The notes beneath the pieces are model-generated. The model did no database searches. It had not been told where the DNA came from and saw only the letters and a list, made by a program, of their open reading frames with translations. The position numbers and the translations under genes were made by a program. 64,000 nucleotides of DNA, from contig NC_091929.1 of the NCBI RefSeq assembly GCF_041260155.1, positions 42,786,244 to 42,850,243 of the forward strand, read 5' to 3'. Source of the stretch: Ptychodera flava. Its lineage: Eukaryota; Hemichordata; Enteropneusta; Ptychoderidae. This document shows positions 1-11,700 of the stretch, piece after piece (the stretch's first letter is position 1; each line of letters begins with the position of its first letter).

Positions 1-148
1 CTTCAAAAGTGCGAATGTTCATGTCTGCCTGAGAGTACAATGTTGCATTTTGCTATAGCTACTAAAGACGTATTCCCTTGCCACATTACAACATTAAACA
101 AACCGAGGCTTGGTCTGCAATGCCCTAATGCCAGCACTTGCAAATGCA

Positions 149-1114
149 TTAAGGTAGCGGTAAAGGCTAGAGCGTCAGTTATAAACTTCAATAAAACTAT
201 TAAAACATAAAAGTAGTCAACAGTCTCTGTGGAATACAAAAAACTAGACATTTGGGCACAAAGGTATTGCAGAGTTATAGCCCGTTGAAACTTCTGAAAA
301 ACTGACCAAATAAGAGGAAGTTGGGGAGTCCTTAGTGTATTAACTATGGTAGAGGTCCCCTAGCTTTTAAAAAAAATGTTTGAAAAGGGAAAGTCATTTT
401 TACTGTTTTTTGGGAAAGTTTGACAAGGCAGTGCTTGCATTCAGAATGCGTGACTGCTATTATAAATGCATTTTTAGATTCTTTGGGTGTCAAAGAGGTG
501 TCAAAAGTGAGATTAACCAAAAAGACTGCTCTGTGACTTCAAAAGAGGGGTGCAAATATGGCTTGTTTTCAACATTTTTGACAGAATAACAGTTTTCCTA
601 CATAATTTTATACCAATTTAATCCAACCTTTGAAATGAGATATGGACATGGAATTTTTACAGCCTATTAACAAGGTTACAGATAAGATTTGTATGGCACA
701 ATTTTCCTGTATTTGAAGTACTTTTTGAAAAATCACATTTTGAATTTGAAAGAATTTTTAATAATTTTTTGATATGTAAACCCATGTAAAATCATAAAAA
801 CAAATTTTATTTACAATCCTGCCGTACAAATCTTGCAATTAATAGTGTCAACATATTTATGACTAATTTGGTGATATTAATTTATTAATAAATTCAAAGA
901 TGTAAAAAAATATGAAAAATTAAATTTTAATATTGATTGGTGTCTATTTCAAATCATGGCTACAAATATACAATTTTTATATTCTTTGGAGAAAGTATTA
1001 ACTAAGGGAGTTATCCTGAAAATTTGAACTAAATATCTTGATTCTAACACTTGAAACTTGACATTAACTCTGAGAAAAGAATTGGTGCAAAAACAGCCTT
1101 TACCGCTACCTTAA
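149..1114. mobile_element. 966 bp TIR element flanked by TTAA
   Basis: The two ends are TTAA followed by a perfect 16 bp inverted repeat, GGTAGCGGTAAAGGCT (left 149-168, right 1095-1114 in reverse complement). The interior is AT-rich and shows no transposase reading frame. A TTAA target and TIR ends without coding capacity fit a non-autonomous piggyBac-like element. The outer TTAAGGTAG is shared with the 350 bp family annotated below, so they may be related. Confidence 0.7.
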
Positions 1115-2223
1115 CATCAGAGAAATCGTCATACGGTTCAGGCGATTTACCATATAAGGATATCCCTCACTTGTTATAGGAAACCTGGTCCAGTTCTGGC
1201 CGTTCCAGTATACATTGACTGTTGATTGCGTTGTCGCAGACACTTGCTTTGATTCCTTACAGCGAATTTGGGCTTCGGTTATATCAGTCTGTTTACATGG
1301 TGGTTTTTCCTCACCAGGTAGACATATAGCTAGAGTCACTCCGGCGAGAAACTTCGACATGGGGGGGGGGGGGAAGCGTGTTCAATCATATTAAAACGAC
1401 TATGACCAGGTGCATAACAAGTGAGAATAAAGAAATCTAGTGGTTAGAGCAGACGCTTATAGATAGCACATTTTAAAAAATGATACTTTTTGTCTTTGAA
1501 TAATTTGATGAATGAAAGGTTTAGGATACAATGTTACTATCGGTAAATTGTGTTTTGGGAATGAACGAGATAGAGACAGTTACAAAGTTGTTGGCACGAG
1601 TGTGCATATTTTTCTGTAATTTAAAATAAAACACGAAAACGTTTGATCACAAAATAAAAGTGCGAAAGTGAAGTTCACTAATTGAATGGAGGTCACACCC
1701 CCTCCGCCCTAAACGAATAAATTTCGCTTTTTGAACTTCTGCGACAATCTGAGACGGTCCCTAAGTAGTGGATAGTGATAGTGGAGCGACGAAAGTTAAG
1801 TGCAGCGCCCTCTCTGGCGGATTGTAGGATCTGTGATTTCAATGAGACGTGTTTTCACGAGATGAGGGAACCTTTTTGCCATGTGTTTTCTCGAATTTTC
1901 TGTGTTGTTGTAGTTTTTATCGAGTTTATCGATATGTTATCGAGCAGACGTCATTTTTATGTCATTGTCAGTGTTTACAAGGACGTTAGAACACTCTCAA
2001 TGAGGCGGACTTCCAAGTTTTAGAAGACTGCGGACTTTCATGCAGGATGCACGGTAAACTGTAAGTTTGTTTTTTGGCTGTCCTTTTGCATCGATCACAC
2101 GTACGAGCAGTTGTATTCGACGTCACCGAAATTTGTGTTAGTAATAAATACAGTTCTTTGAAAATTCGTCTATCGTCCTAACAGATAGTGCATTGCATCT
2201 TTAGAGGGGCTCCGGAGTGAGAC
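1115..2223. other. Gene-free stretch
   Basis: I see no supported gene. A minus-strand frame at 1106-1360 opens with a hydrophobic stretch followed by a GTGAGG donor-like site, but nothing joins it to a downstream exon. A G-run lies at 1362-1373. Confidence 0.4.
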
Positions 2224-2305
2224 ATGTGATATTCACACTCCAAACAGTGGTGGCGCTCTCACTTCCGTTTCACTTCTCTCCCGCTTTCATGTCTGCCACC
2301 GGTGA
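2224..2305. repeat. Left arm of 83 bp inverted repeat
   Basis: The arm contains CTCACTTCCGTTTCACTTC and ends in CCACCGGTGAC. Its reverse complement recurs at 5558-5640 with a few substitutions and indels. Together the arms bound a 3.4 kb segment. Confidence 0.75.
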
Positions 2306-3124
2306 CAAAAATGTGGTGATTTACCACATTTTTACGAACTTCACTTGATTGCAAATTTCAACAATGTCATGCTCTGTATGGCTATATTTAATTTCAAAGT
2401 CAAAGAATAAAGTATAAAACGATGTCTTTATTTTGTTTTTTGTCGCATATTTGCGAAAATCGCTGGACCTACTTTTCGCGGGTGAATGTGTTTAATGCAA
2501 TAACGTGAGTGAAGGGTGGCACGTGCACCGAAGCAGACAACACTTACGGCACTTTCATTTTTTAACTTACTGCATGATAACACACTTTGGAAAGTGAGCA
2601 AATACAATGAAACATGACCACATCTTGAAAACTGCTGCCAGATAATGGCCAGCTTTGAAATTAACTTTACGGGTGATAACATAAAATAATTATTCTCATA
2701 TAAACTATCAAAACTACCAGCACTCACTGATGAGGAAAAACTTTTGTGTCTTTTGTGTAAATACATTTTGAATGGCTGTATTTAAATTTTATTTCATTTT
2801 ATTTAAATTTCTATCATTACTTTACTAAATAGCAAAAATGAAAGTCTCCATGACATGATACTCTCAAATTGCCTCCGGCACTCATTTAAATTACTGGTAA
2901 ATAATCCGTGATATTTTGCGGCAAAACAATACATTAGACATATGGACATACTAGGTTTATTGCTTATATATCACTTTCATTTCTTTCAGTGCATCTGAAC
3001 GACACGCTTTCAAAAACTTGTGGCACGCCATTCTTCTATCGCCGTACACAATATGGCCAAATGATTATTTCAGATCTTGTTTTAACTGGATGAATACGTA
3101 TATCATTTGATCCAGACATGTTAT

Positions 3125-3360
3125 TTAAAGGGACATAGTCGTCGGAGCTGCGCTTAAAGGTCGCATGGGACTCACACGACCAATGTAAACATCCAAGATA
3201 CGATGGTGATTGATGAAAGTTATTCATATCTGTCATATCGTATAATATTAATGTTACAGCTATGATTATTAGGTGCACCTAGATATCGTACATGAGTATA
3301 CATTGTTTGTAAACAAGAAACTCGCACAGGCACAGTTGCGAATACTGGTTCCCTTTGATA
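3125..3360. mobile_element. MITE family R3 copy (TTAA-AGGGACA ends)
   Basis: It starts TTAAAGGGACATAGTCGTCG and ends in a degraded inverted copy (GTTCCCTTTGATAA). The internal sequence matches the copies at 50002-50237, 51020-51261, 52862-53058 and 61553-61800. No coding capacity. Confidence 0.7.
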
Positions 3361-3802
3361 ATATGTATTCGGTATTTCGGTATTTCTGTTTTCAGTCAAA
3401 TACTACATCTATCTATTGCTAGATTGTCGCATTCGATTTGGTGGGAATTTGAACGAGGGGCGCAGAGGGCTAAATTTATTGCCAGGTGATTTGCTGACAT
3501 AGTGGCAACATATAACAATGCAAAAAACGTCGACAAATGTCAAAGTGTTGCAACGGGGATTCATACAATCTTATGTAACTAGAGCCTTCTTGATGGCGGT
3601 ATCTTATTTCGTTCGAATTCGGTCGCCATTTGCAGTTGTGGATGGTTTTACTTCAGCTATTTTCAAGTGTCGGCCATGTAAAACTTAGTTTGGAAAAGGA
3701 AATTTGAAGACGACTTTGAAATTCGTGATGTAAACTAGCTCAGGATAATATTTCATTAGTCATAACATGAGGGCTACTAATTTTTTGCTCGATTAATATG
3801 CC

Positions 3803-4036
3803 ATGCGTCGCTTGCCATTTTCCCTTCCCTCTAACTCTGAGCCTACATTGACCATTTTGCAATCGCCCTTGCTCGTAAAAGTAGCACAGTCTCGAGGGAA
3901 CGACATCGTGTCGATTGAGGCAAATGACATGGTAGCAGAGATGCTACGACTTGCACAAGAGGAAATAGCAAATTTCAGTGAAGATACATTACTTTATAGG
4001 CGTATGGCTGTCGTCATCGGAATGTGTTGTGGTTGA
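3803..4036 (+). CDS. Possible small ORF, unknown function
   Basis: A 77-codon frame opens at an ATG and closes at TGA. It reads as a mixed, non-repetitive amino-acid sequence with an acidic amphipathic middle (around residues 45-65), and an AATAAA-like signal follows about 80 bases after the stop. No domain or homologue is recognised. It could be a terminal exon or a chance frame; splice-site and expression support is lacking. Confidence 0.15.
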   Translation: MRRLPFSLPSNSEPTLTILQSPLLVKVAQSRGNDIVSIEANDMVAEMLRLAQEEIANFSEDTLLYRRMAVVIGMCCG

Positions 4037-5557
4037 CATGTGTACGATTTGTTGAGTATAAAAGGAGGGTTTCCAATACGATGATGACAACATCATTTAT
4101 CTTTATCAACTTCAAATAAAACTGCCTTCAGTCACGTTTTGAGAGCCTTCAGTGCCGCAGTTATCATTATTACAATATTGGGCATTGGTCCAATAGCGAT
4201 ATATGAGAAACTTAAAGTTAGAATCAAATATTCCTCAATGCAACATGTGATAGAAAATCACATTTCCCAGATTACTTTAAATATAAATTATTAGGTTTAA
4301 TATTCCAAAAACCGAATGGCCGTCGAATGTACCGAAAATGATTTATATTCTAAAACGTTATATTGACGGTGTTTAGTTTGCAAAAAGGAAGCATATGTCG
4401 ATCAAGATTGTGTCATGATGTAAATCGTCATGCGAGATATCAATATATTTTCAGGGATTGACCGAAAATGCAAGTGTGAAAATCAAATAGGACATTGGCT
4501 TATTGCCGAAATACCGATACGTCGATTTACCGATTTCAACTGGATATATCGATTTCCCGCAAAATATCACGAATTACGAATATTCCTATTTCTCATCTTT
4601 TGTAAGACTTCATCCATCCCTGTTGGATGTGGTCTCAAGTTACAAGACAATCAGATGAAAATGATACAGAAAAGATAGCAACAATTACGTCTGCTGCCAT
4701 AGGATTACGTCAGATGATAGAAAACTCAGTTCTTCCATTGTAATTTTCATGAAACTTGACACACTGACCAGTCAAAACAGATCAGATTTCATTATGCTAA
4801 ATATTCAGATACACCCCAGGCAAAGATTTCAAAAATTACGTGAAAATAGGCTTACTAGGCATCGTTTTACGTTATTGACACAATTAGGGACCTTAATTAT
4901 ATTTTTAAAACTAGAGCGGTGACCTAATTTTACCTTGAGAATCCGCGTTCTAAAATGACATATTCACTTTACTTATTGTACATTCTCAAAAACAAATATT
5001 TATACATATGTATACATATTTTCTTGCCATTTCAAAGTTGCTGTCTTCAACTTCACCAACCTAAAGTGTTCCACGTCCTCTGATGTCAAATTTAAATGCT
5101 GAATGCTTATTTGACCCAGACCCTCGAGTTTTTCTCGAAGGTCTATGTTTGACCACATTGAATTACATTCATCGGGCATACGACTACGGTGCCGTCCCTT
5201 TAACAAAGTCATTTTTTCGCTTTATCATCGGTGATACTTTTCCCGCAATTTGATTAAAATCAGATGTAGAGTACGCGTACGGCGACGTCTTCTTTATATG
5301 CGTACGCGGTATCCTCTCGCTGTCGCCTCTCCTGTAGCCTGTAGGGATCGTGACACTACAGTGTCTCCTTCCCGGGGTCTCCTTGTGAGTTTCAAACACT
5401 TTGTAGCACTTCTGTCTAGGTTTTTACGTTTATACTTCGGTTGCGCGTTGGTCCCATAAATCTAGGTCAATGACGTCTTGATATGACATCATTGACCTCG
5501 CTGGACATATTACAAAAGAATGGCATTGCTAATATTCATGCGCCTTTATTATGCAAA

Positions 5558-5640
5558 GTCACCGGTGGCAGTGGTGAAAGCGGGAGCAGAAGTGAAACGG
5601 AAGTGAGAGCGCCGCCACTGTTTGAGTGTGATGTGATATT
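5558..5640. repeat. Right arm of 83 bp inverted repeat
   Basis: It begins GTCACCGGTGGCAGTGG and contains GAAGTGAAACGGAAGTGAGA, the reverse complement of the arm at 2224-2305. The ETS-like CGGAAGTG core is kept in both arms. Confidence 0.75.
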
Positions 5641-6329
5641 ATGAGGGAGTGAAGAAAGACTTTGGCTTGAAAACTCAATTTTGTAGTAAATTAGGAGTTA
5701 AACAAGATGGTAAAAACAATACATGAAGAACTTTGTTAAACATGAACACGGCCTGGGTCAACGTCACAGAATGTAAGTTTGCCTAGAAAATAATTGGACC
5801 AACATCAATGTTAAGTGCAGTTTTTAAAGTGAATTCTATTACTTGTTAAGGATCAATCTCATAGCAGGTTCAATTCGATTCCACAACTCTATGTGTGAGA
5901 CGATTTTACCTTCAGCAAACATCTTCTAACTTTCAGCTGTAATTGTTACTAACATTGTAGATCAAGTGCATAAACTGCTTAGCTATCTGTCCAGACAGAA
6001 ATGGCCTATGCTGGTTTACTGTGGCGAATCGATGGGTGGATGACTTTGAAATGTGTGGTGACACCTAGGCTAATCATTTATACTGTACATACAATGTTTT
6101 TGTCACACACAGAGATGGGCACGAAATTGAAACCCACTGTATATCTCAGAAATCTGACAGTCTTTCATCTTTCTCTGTCTTGTAAATGATGTAGTTTCAA
6201 ACCCAAGTATCCACACTGTATGCAAGGACATGTAAGTCTTTGTGTTCAGAAAGTCACACTTAAAAAGAAGAGGTTATTGGGACTGCATTTGCAAAGGCGA
6301 TATCTAGGAGCATCAAGTCAACATCACAT

Positions 6330-7080
6330 TTTTACTGTCATCAATTGCGAATGTACGTTGGATACAGAGTTCACCTTGTTTGTATGGGTCCCGGAAAACC
6401 TTTGAGCGCAATTTAGACAACCCAATGTATCTTTAATTAATTAGTTCATGTATCTTTGCGTGTTGTATTGTTACAGGTGATGATAACAGGGTTGATTGGT
6501 ATAGTTTCTGCACTGAGAAAGACAGATCAAATGGTAAGAATCAATTCCTGTCATGGTAGATCTCATCTTCACTTTTCCTCAAATGGACAGGAGCTATAAA
6601 GTTGTTTGTGCTCTTTTCCATATCAACCAAGATCGAACCAACAATACAAGATACACATCAAAGTGTTTAGACATCTTCCATGCTGCTAAACGATACATTT
6701 TGCATCGCTTTACTGTCCAATCAAACTTATTTCAGAACTTTCCAGTTTTATTGAAAACAGCCAAATAAATTTGAAAATGAAATCTACATCTCTCCACACT
6801 GTTGTTCAGTTAACAAGACTTCACCTGCTCACCCCGATAAACAGGTCCACATTTATCATTGGCACCAATTGATTATTTGGGACAAAACCATCATGGTGAG
6901 AGGGTAATCCATGTTCATATCAGTCTTACCGCATGGAAACATCTTATATGTACAAACTGTTATTTTCAGAATGTGTCAGCATGCTTACATTGTTTTTCAT
7001 CAGTAACTTTTATTCTCAAGTTTTATTTTTATTTATTTTATTCATATATCGTATAATTATCAAAATTACATCTGCATGAT
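6330..7080 (+). pseudogene. Inverted partial duplicate of the MS4A-like gene, with intact exon 2
   Basis: The plus strand here matches the minus strand of the MS4A-like gene on both sides of its second exon. The 57 bp exon copy at 6477-6533 has a TTACAG acceptor and a GTAAGA donor and encodes 19 codons (VMITGLIGIVSALRKTDQM), phase 0 at both ends. Upstream homology includes the remains of an R3-type repeat at the same relative place; downstream homology runs along the intron to about 7080 and matches minus-strand 13879 down to about 13080. Exon 1 may survive as a degraded trace near 5960-6030; the third exon is not found at 7138. I infer a segmental duplicate fragment, not a working gene. Confidence 0.65.
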
Positions 7081-8763
7081 AAGCATTTGAAGTACTGATT
7101 CCGGATTTACTGACTTTTTGTTGTTGTATTCACAGAAATTTCTCAAAGAAACCGATATGCAGATGTAATTTGTGACAGAAAACTACGATGATCATTGAAG
7201 AGTATGTTAACACATACAAATAAATTCAATGTTACGGATAAAGTGATCTATCTTTGTTTGCAGCTGCATAAATTGTAGTTTTGGTACACTACATCAAATC
7301 TATTCTGTTTGCAACTTTTTCTACATTGGTTTAAGGCTGTCAACAACTAAGAAATTTTGTAAACCATACAGTGTATTTGCAGTCATCTACCATTGAGAAC
7401 AATAAAATTATCATCATGCTTCATATTTGTGTTTTAAACTGCAGAGAGTGTTACGGCCTTATATGAAAATTACCAATTTGACAAATGTCACAAATGTAAA
7501 ATGTATAATAGTGCTAATATTAAGAAAGTAACGTAAATTGTGTGCACTCAAGACATTAATGCAACACAAAACACTGCTGGATAATGTACTCAAGCATATT
7601 TTCAGGCTAACCACATTTGTTGACAAACTCACTGCACTATCCTCTTCCTCATTTTTCTCCAAAAGCATATCTTTCCAGTAATACCATACATGTAACTGTC
7701 ACTTGGCAAAATATCAATTGAAGTACATGAATGACATGCAGGGAAAGAATGATACTGACAGCATAACAATATTTTGTCACAAAATGTCCGATAAAAGCCA
7801 AAGGCTCTTCTTTCTTGACTACACTGTAAATGCTTGAAAGGAATACTACTAGAATACTCAATGAACATTGCTACTGTACCATACTTAATTGTACAATTCA
7901 CACTAGTGATTTTTAATTTGCTAAAATATTGTTTAACCTACACTGTCTCCAAATTTGATTTTTCTCAATTATTTCAGCAAAATTATCACATGACAATAAT
8001 ATTGTATTCACCTGGACAGACTTTGTCTGTTGTAATATGACAACTGTGAATATCTCTGAGGCCGCACAAAGGTTGTTCATATTCTAATTTTTTGTGTCAT
8101 GTTTGCATATGATATCTTTCCAGTCACAGCCATATCTTATGAATGTCCGCTTGAAGACTTACTATGCCTTATGAAACAAAGGAAAACTCAAAGGAACAGG
8201 AAACGTCCAGTTTAAATATTTTCTGACAAATAGTAAATGATCTAACCAGAGGTAAACTGACAGAAATTACATATTCAGATGGCTCTTGAGTTTCCTGGTG
8301 TACATTGCTTCCAGTATTGGACCTGATGAATATCAATGATACCTAGAGAGCCACATCTGACATGTACAGAAAGTATGACAGGGCAGCATGATAACATTAA
8401 TCAAACAATACTAAAAATGTTCTCTGACAAACAATAAAGAATCAACACATCTGACTTGTACTTAAAACCACAGTCAGTTGTCAGTACTGGCCTACGCACT
8501 AAATCAGAAACAAAGTAAACTTTAACTTTTACAGACAGCCTTTTACAATATTGATGATTGTTATTCTTATTTTATAACTTGAGTAAATACAGTATCTCAT
8601 ACAATTTTAAATGTTTTGAGCTGATTAGCAATGCTATACCATGGAAGGTTCAGGTACTCTGTCAGTACTCATATATTCTCTGGATATCTTTGTCAATGTC
8701 ATGACAACATGGGCTGATGTCATAACACTTGTCAGTAGTTGTTGGTTTGGTCGGGGCATAATC
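7081..8763. other. 3' flank / UTR region of the MS4A-like gene
   Basis: No second gene is seen. The minus-strand stop codon of the MS4A-like gene is at 8764-8766, so its 3' UTR lies here. I found no unambiguous minus-strand AATAAA close to the stop. Confidence 0.35.
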
Positions 8764-11700
8764 TCAGTCCAGTAATGGTGACGATTCTGAAGCATCCATA
8801 TCAAGATCATCTCTCTGGCTCTCGATGTCCTTAGAACCATTGCCATTTACTAGGAAAAAATCAAACACACTCATGATGAACATAAGAACATTGTACTTTG
8901 CGGTCGTAAAGTAGTGACCTTTAGAAAGGCTTTGATGCCCTCTGAAAAGGTGTGTTGTAAAAAATAAATGATGACACTAAAAATTGTTGTGTTGCTATAG
9001 TCCAAAAATCAGTTTTTCAAATCAGAAAGTCGTTCAACACAATTTCATGTACTGCATTTGACACCTCAAAAAAGCAAGTAATAAACTTTCCACAATGAAC
9101 TTCAGGCCTGAACTTGAACCCCTATTGGTATATAAAGGTAGTTCAAGTATGTTACTAGAAAGTCAGGCCTGAAAGGGTTAATCAGTTTTCTTGCATAATC
9201 AACAGTAAAAATCAGGAGTCACTGTGCAAATTTTGATATTAACGAAACAGGCTCCCTAAATTTAGTGATATTTGAAATTCAAAATGGCCGCCATTTTCCT
9301 GAGAAATTTAAATTTTTGATTTGTACAAAATCAATAAAGTGAAAACTTCATTCATAAAGAGTTCATGATACTGAATTCTGGTTACCTTTGGTTGTGTTGG
9401 TTGGAATCATTGCAACTATTGCATTGCCTTTTTCAGCCGGTACAGTCTTCAAAGGAATTGGCAAAGTTGTACCGTCTGGTTGTCCAAGATAGATGTACAT
9501 CTGAGATTGAACACAAAATTACACATTTATATTTTTATCCAAAAATGCTGCTAGGTCACCTTTGAGGTGAGTTGCACAATGCTGTTGGCAATAATTCTCA
9601 TTACTTGAATGAGCTTTTGTCCTGTGCTAAAGGATAAACTACATGCTATTGCACTGCATTGTGGGTAAAAAGTTGACTTCTTACCAGAGCAATAGTTTGA
9701 GATTGTGATCTCATAAATACTTCCAACACAAATGTAATTGCTGTCATGGCAAAAATTTATGTTTGTTCATGAATATAACTAAAGACATTTCTCTTTTCAC
9801 CTTTTAGATATTCCTGGTATTAAATTCCTGTATAACCTAAAACTTTAATTTTTTTATGTAATCTTGTGTGTTTTACCTGTAGAAATCTGCCATATTGAAA
9901 ATCTGATTGACAGCCTCAGACTTTTATGACTCACTTAGGGACTGGTCAGTTTCTTCAGCCGGGGGGGGTGGATTCATGGGGGGTCACCCTGTTTTGACTT
10001 TGGTGATAGGGGGTCACCACGTTTTTGAAATTAGGAATAGGGGGGGTCACCCTGTTTTCAAAATTTGGAATGGGGGGGGGTCAGCCACTTGTTGACGTCG
10101 GCAAAAAATAATCCCCCCAGGCTGAAGAAACAGACCAGTCCCTTAGGTGGCACAATCATATTAAGGTCATGAGAAGTAACAAGCAACTGTAACAGAAATT
10201 ACATGAGCAAACACCATACCTGTGGAGGCTGGCAGCATGGTATAGCTGATTTCCAAAACCCCTTCCAACATGATTGCATGCTGGAAGTCTGTAGAAGAAC
10301 ATAATATTATCATCAGTACAGTATATCCTCCTTAACCCTTTTATGGTAAACGTTTACTTGAGTCCCCAATAATGGTGCATTGCATCACAAACAAGTGACA
10401 AAACATACTGCATTAAAAATACGTATTTTTAAGCCACAGAAGCGAATTTGCTTGCAACTTTTACTGGCTGATTCTTTGTATTCCATGTCCTACATAGATG
10501 TCCAGTTTTCTTTCCTGTTAGTGAAACAGTATGCAGTGTTATCACATTCCCTATGAATGCAGAACAATAAGGTACCAAATACATACTGCGTATCAAAGCC
10601 ATGATATGGACAAGTACAAAATGATGTCAGTGTACCCAGTATACTGAAGAGCGATCTGGGTGAGAAGTACAATGCAAGTCAAATGTTCAATTCACAGTGG
10701 ACACCATGACTGTCAAGTTATTTTCAAACAGATGTTCGACAACATAACCAAATGCACGTCTTACAAAGCCCCACAATGGTTTATTCATTTCCTCATCCCT
10801 ATCAAGCAGGTTACTTTTCACTTTTCTATCTCATCAAACAGTTACCTGTCCTACACATGCAACCAGGCAAGTAGCTCCTAAAATAATTGTGACCCCGCTG
10901 TTTTGGAAGTACTGGTTTATTTCCTTTATGTTCAATGAATATTAAGCTTGAAATTTGTACTCACATTGGCCTGGATGCAGCATCCCTGGTTCCCACGGCA
11001 ACAGAGAATCCTGCTGCAGAGAATTCCATTGATGAAGGCGACAACTCCCTCGCATATAGCCATCATCAGAATGAAAGTATCAACAGCTTGTTTTTTATGC
11101 TGCATAGAGTGAAAAAAAGACCAGTGTAAAGTCAATGCAAAATCAGGAGTGGCAACTAGCATGAACATTAGAGCCAACCAGTGTTCTAACTAAGGCTTAT
11201 TTGCGCACTATTTGCAAAGTGTCTCCAACTGCCCTCCCAGTGGAATTTCTAGTTTAATGCAACTTTACTTTCAGTCATTTCGATCAGTATTAGTTTTGGT
11301 AACAATAAACATCAAAACTTGGGACGGAATGCGATCTCAGTGCTGATTTTCCCTTTTTGACTTTTAGTGCTTGTTGTTGGTGCAGTTGCTACCAACACAC
11401 AGTATGCGTACGCCTTCAGAGTACCCACTGACTATCTAACCAGATTTAACTCGATAAAATACAGAAGACGCAACATGGCTGCCTCTGAGGTCTCCGTGCC
11501 TTTGGTCACCAAAGTCTAAGTTGCGCATCCACTCAAAACCTGAAGAGAACACCGGAGCCAACAGAATTTTGATGTAGGTATGAATAAATTTCGACTTGCA
11601 CCTCAAATATGCCCCAGCATATGCATCAATGTTACAACATGTCTAAACTCAATTGACCAAATCCATAAAAAAGGATTGAAATAATGACATTTTGGATGAC

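Larger units (their letters stand above)
2306..5557. other. Segment between the 83 bp inverted repeats
   Basis: No gene is recognised apart from a weak 77-codon frame at 3803-4036. It carries a TTAA-flanked short element at 3125-3360. It may be the body of an old TIR element or simply the space between two repeat copies; no transposase motif was seen. Confidence 0.35.

Noticed and set aside
1106..1360. Minus-strand 84-codon frame with a signal-peptide-like start
   Set aside because: A GTGAGG donor-like site follows the hydrophobic start, but no partner exon was found and the frame otherwise lacks a domain.
7138..7171. Acceptor-like site followed by a short frame after the duplicated exon
   Set aside because: The 10 codons do not resemble exon 3 of the MS4A-like gene and stop at once.
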